From: an uncultured Christensenellaceae bacterium
GTDB taxonomy: Bacteria > Bacillota > Clostridia > Christensenellales > Borkfalkiaceae
Assembly: GCA_910586675.1 (NCBI GenBank)
Contig: CAJUJO010000013.1
Span: 1 to 39,276 of the forward strand
Length of the DNA: 39,276 nt
Reading direction: 5' to 3'
Shown here: positions 30,515 through 36,888 of the stretch, piece after piece
How positions within the stretch are numbered: the first letter of the stretch is position 1
Layout of the letters: each line of letters begins with the position of its first letter
The notes under the pieces: model-generated
Databases searched by the model: none
Seen by the model: only the letters and a program-made list of their open reading frames with translations
What the model was told of the DNA's origin: nothing
Position numbers and translations under genes: made by a program

Positions 30515-31899
30515 AAATTTACAACACGCTTACGAGAAGAAAGGAGACGTTCGAGCCGCTCGAAGCCGGCAAGGTAAAGATGTACGCTTGCGGCATTACC
30601 GTGTCGGGCGAAGCGCACGTCGGGCACGGCTTTCAGGCGCTCATTTACGATATTTTCCGCAAGTTTCTCGAAAAGCAGGGTTACAAGGTTACGTACGCCC
30701 GCAATTATACCGACGTGGACGATAAAATTATCGCAAAATCAAAAGAGACGGGTATTCCCGCCGACCGCTATGCACAGATGATGATTGAGGACATCGACGC
30801 CGTGATGGCGCGCATGCGCGTGGACGAGCCGGACGTCTGGCTCAAAGCGACGGAAAATATCGGCAATATTATTGCGTTCGTACAGGCTTTAATCGAAAAG
30901 GGACACGCTTACGCCGCGGAAAACGGCGACGTGTATTTCGACGTGGACAGCTTTTCCGCTTACGGGCAGCTTTCGGGGCGCAGCAAGGACGACATGCTCG
31001 ACGGTGTGCGCGTGGAAAACGACGGGAGCAAGAAGAATCCCTACGACTTCGCGCTCTGGAAGCGCGCCAAGGAGGGGGAGATATGCTGGGATTCCCCTTG
31101 GGGCAAGGGGCGCCCCGGCTGGCATATCGAGTGCTCGGCAATGAACCGCGCCGCGTTCGGGGAGCAAATCGACATTCACGGCGGCGGACGCGACCTCGTG
31201 TTTCCGCACCACGAAAACGAAATTGCGCAGAGCGAGGCGCTTACGGGCAAACGGTTTGCCAAATACTGGATGCATAACGGGCTCATCAAGGTCAACGGGC
31301 AGAAGATGAGTAAGTCGCTCGGCAATAGTCTGCTTTTGTCCGATTTGCTGGACAAATATTCGGACGAGGCGATTAAATTCGCGCTGTTGTCGTCGGGTTA
31401 CCGCAACGACGTGAATATTACCGATACGTTTTTCTCCGACGCGGAAGCGCACCTCGTGCGCTTCTATACCGCGCTCGCAAGGGCGGAAAAAGCCTTTCCC
31501 GCCGAAAATGGGGGCGAAGAGGAAATCGACAAAAAATTCGACCTTGCAATGAGCGACGATTTCAATGCGGCGCTCGCGCTCGCCGATTTGTTCGGATACG
31601 TTAAGGAAATTTCCCGCCTGACGGAAGCGGGCGATTCCCGCGCGAAGAGAATGGCGAACCAAATCAGGCGCACCTATTCCCTTTTGGGACTCTTCCGCAG
31701 GGACGCGGAAGCGTATCTGAACGAGTACGGCAAGGCAAAGGACGTGCCCGAAGAAGTACTGGCGCTTGCGGAAGAGCGCAAGGCGGCGCGCGCAAACAGG
31801 GATTGGGCGAAGTCGGACGAGCTGCGCGAACGGCTCAAAGCTCTGGGCTATGCCGTAAAAGACGGCAAAGAGGGCTACGAGCTTACGAAAATCAACTAA
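30511..31899 (+). CDS. cysS: Cysteinyl-tRNA synthetase
   Basis: A 462-residue class I synthetase charging tRNA-Cys. Zinc ligands are Cys27 in YACGIT and the CSAMN and HHENE segments (PGWHIECSAMNRAAF; LVFPHHENEIAQSE). The nucleotide-binding HIGH motif appears as HVGH (36-39) and KMSKS is at 265-269. The N-terminal signature CGITVSGEAHVGHG departs from the common CGPTVYxxxHIGNAR. AAGGAG precedes the ATG at 30511. Expression should fall when tRNA-Cys is charged, through the T-box upstream of cysE. Confidence 0.96.
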   Translation: MKIYNTLTRRKETFEPLEAGKVKMYACGITVSGEAHVGHGFQALIYDIFRKFLEKQGYKVTYARNYTDVDDKIIAKSKETGIPADRYAQMMIEDIDAVMARMRVDEPDVWLKATENIGNIIAFVQALIEKGHAYAAENGDVYFDVDSFSAYGQLSGRSKDDMLDGVRVENDGSKKNPYDFALWKRAKEGEICWDSPWGKGRPGWHIECSAMNRAAFGEQIDIHGGGRDLVFPHHENEIAQSEALTGKRFAKYWMHNGLIKVNGQKMSKSLGNSLLLSDLLDKYSDEAIKFALLSSGYRNDVNITDTFFSDAEAHLVRFYTALARAEKAFPAENGGEEEIDKKFDLAMSDDFNAALALADLFGYVKEISRLTEAGDSRAKRMANQIRRTYSLLGLFRRDAEAYLNEYGKAKDVPEEVLALAEERKAARANRDWAKSDELRERLKALGYAVKDGKEGYELTKIN

Positions 31900-31918
31900 A
31901 AAGGGCGGGCAAAAGCGA

Positions 31919-31947
31919 TTGACATTCGCCGTGCTCCGCATTAAAAT
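31919..31947 (+). promoter_or_regulatory. Sigma-A promoter of the short alaS gene
   Basis: TTGACA (31919-31924), 17 bp, TAAAAT (31942-31947), with GGGAG before the ATG at 31975. Confidence 0.75.
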
Positions 31948-31974
31948 AGAGAGGAATTTTTCGGGAGAACGATC

Positions 31975-33786
31975 ATGAAAATCACATCCAAAGAATTGAG
32001 ACAAAAATGGATCTCCTTTTACGAGAGCAAGGGGCATACCGACATCGGCGCCGTTTCTCTCATCGGCGACGGCTCGACGGGCGTCATGTTCAACGTGGCG
32101 GGCATGCAGCCGCTCATGCCCTACCTGCTGGGCAAAAAACACCCCGCGGGCAAGCGCCTTTGCAACGTGCAGGGATGCATGCGCACGGTGGACATAGATT
32201 CCGTCGGCGATGCTTCCCACTTCACCTTTTTCGAGATGATGGGCAATTGGTCGCTCGGCGATTATTTCAAAAAGGAAAAGACGGCATGGACGTTCGAGCT
32301 TTTGACGAAGGTGTTCGGCTTGGATAAGGACAAGCTGTGCACGACGGTGTTCGAGGGCAACGAGAGCGCCCCGCGCGACGACGAAACGGCAAACCTCGTC
32401 ATAGCGCTCGGAATCAAGCCCGAACACGTGTTTTACCTCCCCCAAACGGACAACTGGTGGGAGCTGGAAGGCACCGTCGGCACGCCGTGCGGCCCGGACA
32501 ACGAGTGGTTTTATCCGCTCGATACGGAAAAGGAAAATCCCGTGTTCCCCGACGATTATATCGAGATCGGAAACGACGTTTATATGCAGTACAAAAAGAC
32601 GGCGGCGGGCTACGAGCCGCTGGAAAATAAGAATGTGGATACGGGCTTCGGGTTCGACAGAATGCTGCTCTTTCTGAACGGGCTTTCCGACGGATATCTT
32701 ACCGACCTGTTTTTGCCCGTTGTGCACGAGCTGGAAAGGCTTTCGGGCAAGTCTTACGCGGCGGGCGGGGAAGCGCAGCGCGCTATGCGCATCATCGCCG
32801 ATCACACTCGCACGACGGTCATGCTCGTCGGCGACGAAAACGGCATTCTCCCCTCCAACACGGGCGCGGGATATATTCTGCGCCGCCTCATGCGCCGCGC
32901 CATCCGCTATTGCAAATCGCTCGGCGTGCCCTCGGACGCGATGTGCGCATGCGCGAAGATCTTCATCGAACAGGTTTACGACGAAGCCTATCCGCTCTTA
33001 AAGGACAAAGAAGCGTATATTCTCGAAGAAATCGGGAAGGAAGCCGAGCGCTTTGAGACGACGCTCGCGCAGGGCATGAAGGAGTTTGAAAAGTGCGTGC
33101 AGGGTTTGGAGCGTAAAAACGCATTCATGGCGCAAAGCAATCCCGAATATAGTAAGGAGACGGTCATCGGCGGCAAGCAGGCGTTCCGCCTTTACGACAC
33201 CTATGGCTTCCCGCTCGAACTCACGCAGGAGCTGGCGGCGGAGAGAGACCTGTCCGTCGATACGGTCGGCTTCGACGCGGCGTTTCGTGAGCACCAGGAA
33301 AAGAGCCGCGTGCTTCCCGCGGGGCAGTTTAAGGGCGGACTCGAGAGCCATTCGGACATGGCGGTGAAGTACCACACGGCAACGCACCTTCTGAACGCGG
33401 CATTAAAGGCGGTACTCTCCCCCGACGTTAACCAGAAGGGCAGCAACATTACCGACGAGCGCATGCGCTTTGACTTCAACTTCCCGCGCCCCATGACGGC
33501 GGAAGAGATCGCGGCGACGGAAAAGCTCGTAAACGAAAAGATAAAAGAAGATATTCCCGTCGTGTTCAAAGAGATGTCGCTCGAACAGGCGCGCGAAGAA
33601 CGGTTCGTCGGCGTGTTCGACGCAAAGTACGGCGATACGGTGAAAACATACTCCGTGGGCGATTTTTCCAAGGAGATGTGCGGCGGCCCTCACGTGGAAC
33701 GTACGGGCGTGCTCGGCACGTTCAAAATCGTCAAAGAGCAGTCCTCCTCGGCGGGCGTGCGCAGAATAAAAGCGGTGTTGGAGTAA
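31975..33786 (+). CDS. alaS: Alanyl-tRNA synthetase, short form lacking the C-terminal domain
   Basis: A 603-residue class II AlaRS; usual bacterial AlaRS is about 870-880. The catalytic core has HPAGKRLCNVQGCMRTVDID (56-75) and motif 2 FFEMMGNWSLGDYF (85-98), with GTPCGPDNEWF further on and DTGFGFDRMLLFL as motif 3. The editing domain keeps HTATH (467-471) and CGGPH (569-573), whose His and Cys bind zinc; the usual CGGTH has Thr where Pro572 stands. The sequence ends right after the editing domain: the oligomerisation and C-Ala domains are missing, not broken by a frameshift. The core resembles AlaRS of CPR/Patescibacteria more than of Firmicutes, from memory. Confidence 0.9.
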   Translation: MKITSKELRQKWISFYESKGHTDIGAVSLIGDGSTGVMFNVAGMQPLMPYLLGKKHPAGKRLCNVQGCMRTVDIDSVGDASHFTFFEMMGNWSLGDYFKKEKTAWTFELLTKVFGLDKDKLCTTVFEGNESAPRDDETANLVIALGIKPEHVFYLPQTDNWWELEGTVGTPCGPDNEWFYPLDTEKENPVFPDDYIEIGNDVYMQYKKTAAGYEPLENKNVDTGFGFDRMLLFLNGLSDGYLTDLFLPVVHELERLSGKSYAAGGEAQRAMRIIADHTRTTVMLVGDENGILPSNTGAGYILRRLMRRAIRYCKSLGVPSDAMCACAKIFIEQVYDEAYPLLKDKEAYILEEIGKEAERFETTLAQGMKEFEKCVQGLERKNAFMAQSNPEYSKETVIGGKQAFRLYDTYGFPLELTQELAAERDLSVDTVGFDAAFREHQEKSRVLPAGQFKGGLESHSDMAVKYHTATHLLNAALKAVLSPDVNQKGSNITDERMRFDFNFPRPMTAEEIAATEKLVNEKIKEDIPVVFKEMSLEQAREERFVGVFDAKYGDTVKTYSVGDFSKEMCGGPHVERTGVLGTFKIVKEQSSSAGVRRIKAVLE

Positions 33787-33789
33787 GCG

Positions 33790-34377
33790 ATGACGGAAAA
33801 GGAAAAAATGCTCGCGGGCGAGCTGTATAACAGCACGGAAAAAACGCTTTCCGACGAGCGCGTCCGCGCAAAGACGCTGTGCGAAATGCTCAACCGCACC
33901 TCCGTTTCGGAAGGGGACAAGCGGCAGGAGATCGTAAAAGAGCTTTTGGGGAAGTCGGGGAAAAACGCGTATATCGAATCCAACGTGTGGTTCGATTACG
34001 GTTACAATACCGAGGTCGGCGAAAATTTTTACGTCAACCACGATTGCGTGTTTCTCGATTGTGCGAAGATCACCTTCGGCGACAATGTGTTTATTGCGCC
34101 GCAGTGCGGATTTTACACGGCGGGGCACCCGCTCGACGCCGAAACGCGAAACGCTTTTCTGGAATTTGCGAAGCCCATCTCGGTGGGGAGCGACGTATGG
34201 ATCGGCGGCGGGGTCAAGATCATGCCCGGCGTTACGGTTGGCGACAACGTCGTCATCGGCGGGGGAAGCGTCGTCGTAAAGGATATTCCTTCCGATTCGG
34301 TCGCCGTCGGCAATCCCGCGCGCGTAATAAAAAAACTTCCGCGCGATAAAAAGCGGACGGAAAAAACCGATTTCTGA
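33790..34377 (+). CDS. Sugar O-acetyltransferase (Maa/LacA/NodL-like)
   Basis: A 195-residue left-handed beta-helix acetyltransferase. The N-terminal maltose-acetyltransferase segment (MTEKEKMLAGELYNSTEKTL) is followed by hexapeptide repeats (about 58-180). The catalytic His lies in FYTAGHPLD (near 114), and ISVGSDVWIGGGVKIMPG is the typical acetyl-CoA-site stretch. Sugars or their thio-derivatives are the usual acceptors. It follows alaS by 3 nt, so the two are probably one transcript; why they are paired is unclear. Confidence 0.9.
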   Translation: MTEKEKMLAGELYNSTEKTLSDERVRAKTLCEMLNRTSVSEGDKRQEIVKELLGKSGKNAYIESNVWFDYGYNTEVGENFYVNHDCVFLDCAKITFGDNVFIAPQCGFYTAGHPLDAETRNAFLEFAKPISVGSDVWIGGGVKIMPGVTVGDNVVIGGGSVVVKDIPSDSVAVGNPARVIKKLPRDKKRTEKTDF

Positions 34378-34502
34378 AACGCTCGGCGCCGTTTGCGGCG
34401 CGGTCGGCGAAAGGTGGCAAACGGCGCGGAAAAGCGCGGATTTCGGTGAAAAAAATTTTTTGTTTTTTCCGAAAAAATCTTAAAAACGCAAGTCAAAACA
34501 GC
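34378..34502 (+). other. Non-coding gap with large hairpin before the rplM promoter
   Basis: GCGCCGTTTGC (34386-34396) pairs perfectly with GCAAACGGCGC (34417-34427) around a 20-nt loop; A- and T-rich stretches follow at 34447-34470. It may end the alaS-acetyltransferase transcript, although no T run directly follows the stem. Confidence 0.45.
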
Positions 34503-34531
34503 TTGACGGAATATTTTCCATAGCCTATAAT
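34503..34531 (+). promoter_or_regulatory. Strong sigma-A promoter of rplM-rpsI
   Basis: TTGACG (34503-34508), 17 bp, TATAAT (34526-34531). Confidence 0.9.
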
Positions 34532-34537
34532 GATAGG

Positions 34538-34609
34538 GTAATCGACGGAAAAGCCCCCATGCGGGCGGAAACGTGCGTTTCGGCATCAGCAAGTTAAGGA
34601 GTACAAGAT
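34538..34609 (+). promoter_or_regulatory. rplM 5-prime leader, possible L13 autoregulatory RNA
   Basis: A 70-nt leader lies between the promoter and the rplM ATG. It can form a GAAAC/GTTTC hairpin with loop GTGC (near 34569-34582), and ends in AAGGAG. L13 leaders that bind their own protein are known in other Firmicutes and in enterobacteria; this one is only positional evidence. Confidence 0.3.
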
Positions 34610-35041
34610 ATGAAAACCTATATGGCAAACGCTCAGACGGTTGAGAGAAAGTGGTACGTCGTAGACGGCGCGGGCGTTCCCCTCGGAAGGCTGGCTTCCA
34701 AGGTTGCGGCGGTTCTCCGCGGAAAGAACAAACCCACCTTTACCCCCAACGTAGATACGGGCGATTTCGTAATTATTCTGAACAGCGATAAAGTCGTCCT
34801 TACGGGGAAGAAGCTCGAGGACAAATATTACCGCTACCACACCGGCTACATCGGCGGACTGAAAGAAATTTCTTACGGCAAGATGATGACGGAAAAGAGC
34901 GACCTCGCGGTATACGAAGCGGTGAAGGGCATGCTCCCCAAGAACTCGCTCGGCAGGCAGATGATCAAGAAGCTGAGAGTGTACAAGGGTGCGGAGCACA
35001 ACCACGCGGCGCAGAAGCCCGAAGAACTGAAATTATTTTAA
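34610..35041 (+). CDS. rplM: Ribosomal protein uL13
   Basis: A 143-residue uL13 with the family segments RKWYVVDGAGVPLGRLASKV (14-33), FVIILNSDKVVLTGKKLEDK, YRYHTGYIGGLKE and the C-terminal YKGAEHNHAAQKPEELKL. It is translated from an ATG with AAGGAG upstream and heads the rplM-rpsI operon. The length is typical. Confidence 0.98.
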   Translation: MKTYMANAQTVERKWYVVDGAGVPLGRLASKVAAVLRGKNKPTFTPNVDTGDFVIILNSDKVVLTGKKLEDKYYRYHTGYIGGLKEISYGKMMTEKSDLAVYEAVKGMLPKNSLGRQMIKKLRVYKGAEHNHAAQKPEELKLF

Positions 35042-35055
35042 GGTGAGGTTGAAAC

Positions 35056-35469
35056 ATGGCAAAGGCTAATTTGAAGAAGAAGATTCAATTTTGGGGCACG
35101 GGCAGAAGAAAGAAGGCGATTGCCCGCGTCCGCCTGATTCCTTCGGGAAGCGGCGCTATCGTCATTAACGACCGTTCGCTGGAAGATTATTTCCCGATGG
35201 GCACGCTGCAATATATCGTAAAACAGCCCTTAAAAGAGGTTGCCGCAGAAGGCAAGTACGACGTGATCGTCAACGTAATCGGCGGCGGTTATACGGGGCA
35301 GGCGGGCGCCATCCGTTTGGGCATCGCGCGCGCACTTCTGCAATCGGAGCCGGAGGTAAGACCCGCGCTTAAAAAAGCGGGCTTCCTTACGAGGGATCCC
35401 CGCGTAAAGGAAAGGAAGAAGTACGGCTTGAAAAAGGCGCGCAGAGCACCTCAGTTCTCCAAGAGATAA
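35056..35469 (+). CDS. rpsI: Ribosomal protein uS9
   Basis: A 137-residue uS9 with GTGRRKKAIARVRL (15-28), a GGGYTGQAGAIRLGIARALL segment (76-95) and the conserved basic tail KKYGLKKARRAPQFSKR whose final Arg reaches the P-site tRNA. It follows rplM after 14 nt with AGGTGAGG as its site, the standard pair. Confidence 0.98.
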   Translation: MAKANLKKKIQFWGTGRRKKAIARVRLIPSGSGAIVINDRSLEDYFPMGTLQYIVKQPLKEVAAEGKYDVIVNVIGGGYTGQAGAIRLGIARALLQSEPEVRPALKKAGFLTRDPRVKERKKYGLKKARRAPQFSKR

Positions 35470-35478
35470 TTTTCTCGA

Positions 35479-35504
35479 CCGACCGCACAGCGCGGTCGGT
35501 TTTC
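35479..35504 (+). terminator. Intrinsic terminator after rpsI
   Basis: CCGACCGC (35479-35486) pairs with GCGGTCGG (35492-35499), followed by TTTTC. Confidence 0.85.
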
Positions 35505-35533
35505 GCATATTAAAATCGTTTTTAGAGGAAATC

Positions 35534-36373
35534 ATGACTTACGAAACTATCGATCTTTACGAATACTTTTCCCTTCCCAAGGGGCGCAATGCGGCGGGAA
35601 CGCTCACCGTGTACGCGCGCGAGCGTAATCCCGAAATCAAGGAAAAGCTCCGTCCCGCCATGCTTGTGATTCCGGGCGGCGGGTACGAATGGGTGTCCAG
35701 GCGCGAAGCGGAACCCGTGGCAATGGAATTTCTTTACGGCGGATATTCGGTTTTCGTGCTCGATTACACCGTTCATACGCCGCACCCCGTGCCGCTTCTC
35801 GAAGCGGCGATGGCGGTGGCGTACATCCGTGAGAACGCCGAAAAATATTACGTAGACCGCGCGCACGTCGGCGCAATCGGCTTTTCGGCGGGCGGGCATC
35901 TGTGCGCGACGCTTGCGACGATGTACGGCGAAGCGTGCGTCAAGGAAGCGCTGGGCAACAGGGCGGCGCTCGTGCGCCCGGACGCGGTTGTCCTCTCTTA
36001 CGCCGTCATTACGACGGGCATACGGACGCACGGCGGCACGGCGAAAACTATTTCGGGCGGAGACGCGGCGTTGCAGGAAAAAATGTCACTGGAAAAGCGG
36101 GTAACCAAGGACAGCTCGCCCGCCTTTCTCTGGCATACGGTCGAGGACGATTGCGTGCCCGTTCAAAATGCATTGCTCATGGCGGAAGCCTATCTGAAAG
36201 CGGGCGTACCCTTTGATTTGCACGTATTTGAAAGCGGCGGGCACGGTATGAGCACGGTGAACGGGGAGGTAACGGACGGGGACTATCCCGAAGTGGTTGC
36301 GCGCGCGGGGAAATGGGTGGAGCTCGCGCTTTCCTGGCTTGCGTCGCGCGGGTTCAAAGTTCGCGTAAAATAA
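35534..36373 (+). CDS. Alpha/beta hydrolase, esterase/lipase-like (BD-FAE type)
   Basis: A 279-residue cytoplasmic hydrolase. The oxyanion segment is LVIPGGGYEWVS (44-55), the nucleophile Ser118 lies in GFSAGGH, the acid is probably Asp205 in HTVEDDCVP, and the base is His237 in ESGGHGMS. The GGGY/GFSAGGHL pattern is found in bifunctional feruloyl/acetyl-xylan-esterase-like and arylformamidase-like groups, often acting on acetylated oligosaccharides inside the cell. GAGG precedes the ATG. No signal peptide. It is a single gene unrelated to the first hydrolase at 7157 beyond the fold. Confidence 0.88.
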   Translation: MTYETIDLYEYFSLPKGRNAAGTLTVYARERNPEIKEKLRPAMLVIPGGGYEWVSRREAEPVAMEFLYGGYSVFVLDYTVHTPHPVPLLEAAMAVAYIRENAEKYYVDRAHVGAIGFSAGGHLCATLATMYGEACVKEALGNRAALVRPDAVVLSYAVITTGIRTHGGTAKTISGGDAALQEKMSLEKRVTKDSSPAFLWHTVEDDCVPVQNALLMAEAYLKAGVPFDLHVFESGGHGMSTVNGEVTDGDYPEVVARAGKWVELALSWLASRGFKVRVK

Positions 36374-36377
36374 ACCG

Positions 36378-36404
36378 AGCGGCGGAACATTCCCGCCGCT
36401 TTCT
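36378..36404 (+). terminator. Hairpin terminator after the second hydrolase
   Basis: AGCGGCGG (36378-36385) and CCGCCGCT (36393-36400), followed by TTCTCTT. Confidence 0.65.
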
Positions 36405-36464
36405 CTTAAAACCGAAAAAACAGTTCGTTCGGTTGAAATGAAAGCGTAAAACAATATCTAGAAT

Positions 36465-36497
36465 AAAAGCGGCAGGGTAAGCCCGTGCCGCTTTTTT
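36465..36497. terminator. Bidirectional terminator
   Basis: AAAAGCGGCA (36465-36474) pairs with TGCCGCTTTT (36486-36495), with A/T runs on both sides. On the minus strand it ends the 85-aa gene, whose stop codon overlaps it. Confidence 0.85.
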
Positions 36498-36753
36498 ACC
36501 GTTTTTTGTTGCTGCCGTCTATCTTTTTGGAAATGCTGTCGTGGCGGAACATAAAGGCGGAGAATGCGTCGCTTTTATCCGTCGCGCCGTTTGCGGTCGG
36601 TGCGCTGTCCGCCGTTGCTCCGGTTACGGGGGGAGAAAAGGGCGCCTCTTGCGGCGAGGGCGGTGTTTGCTTGTTTTGTCCTTCGGGCGCGCCGCTCGGC
36701 GCGGTCATTGCGGAGAGCGCGTCGAGCAGCTCAAAGATGCCGAATTTTTCCAT
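36496..36753 (-). CDS. Small hypothetical protein (85 aa)
   Basis: About 85 residues from ATG 36753, preceded by GGGAGG; the longer frame from 36774 lies before that site. It begins with a short helix (MEKFGIFELLDALSAM), has a long low-complexity Pro/Ala/Thr middle (about 18-60), and ends with FSAFMFRHDSISKKIDGSNK. The ending resembles small clostridial proteins with an RHDxIS motif known to me only as hypothetical. Two short conserved ends joined by a flexible middle suggest a binding peptide rather than an enzyme. Confidence 0.65.
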   Translation of the reverse strand: MEKFGIFELLDALSAMTAPSGAPEGQNKQTPPSPQEAPFSPPVTGATADSAPTANGATDKSDAFSAFMFRHDSISKKIDGSNKKR

Positions 36754-36800
36754 GTAAAATCCTCCCGACCGCAAAATTTCTTAAAGAAAAGTGCGATTTT

Positions 36801-36842
36801 AACAAGGTTTTGATTGCCAAACCCCTTGTTTTAGTATATAAT
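36801..36842 (+). promoter_or_regulatory. Promoter of the lipoprotein gene, inside a short inverted repeat
   Basis: TTGCCA (36814-36819), 17 bp, TATAAT (36837-36842). AACAAGG (36801-36807) and CCTTGTT (36824-36830) flank the -35 box and could bind a regulator. Confidence 0.6.
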
Positions 36843-36888
36843 TAAAAACGTATCGTTAGAACAAGAATTATTCTTCGGAGTAGCTTTC

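Noticed and set aside
30889..32805. 638-codon antisense frame across cysS and alaS
   Set aside because: It spans two clear sense genes and their promoter region, has no family resemblance, and is a codon-bias shadow.
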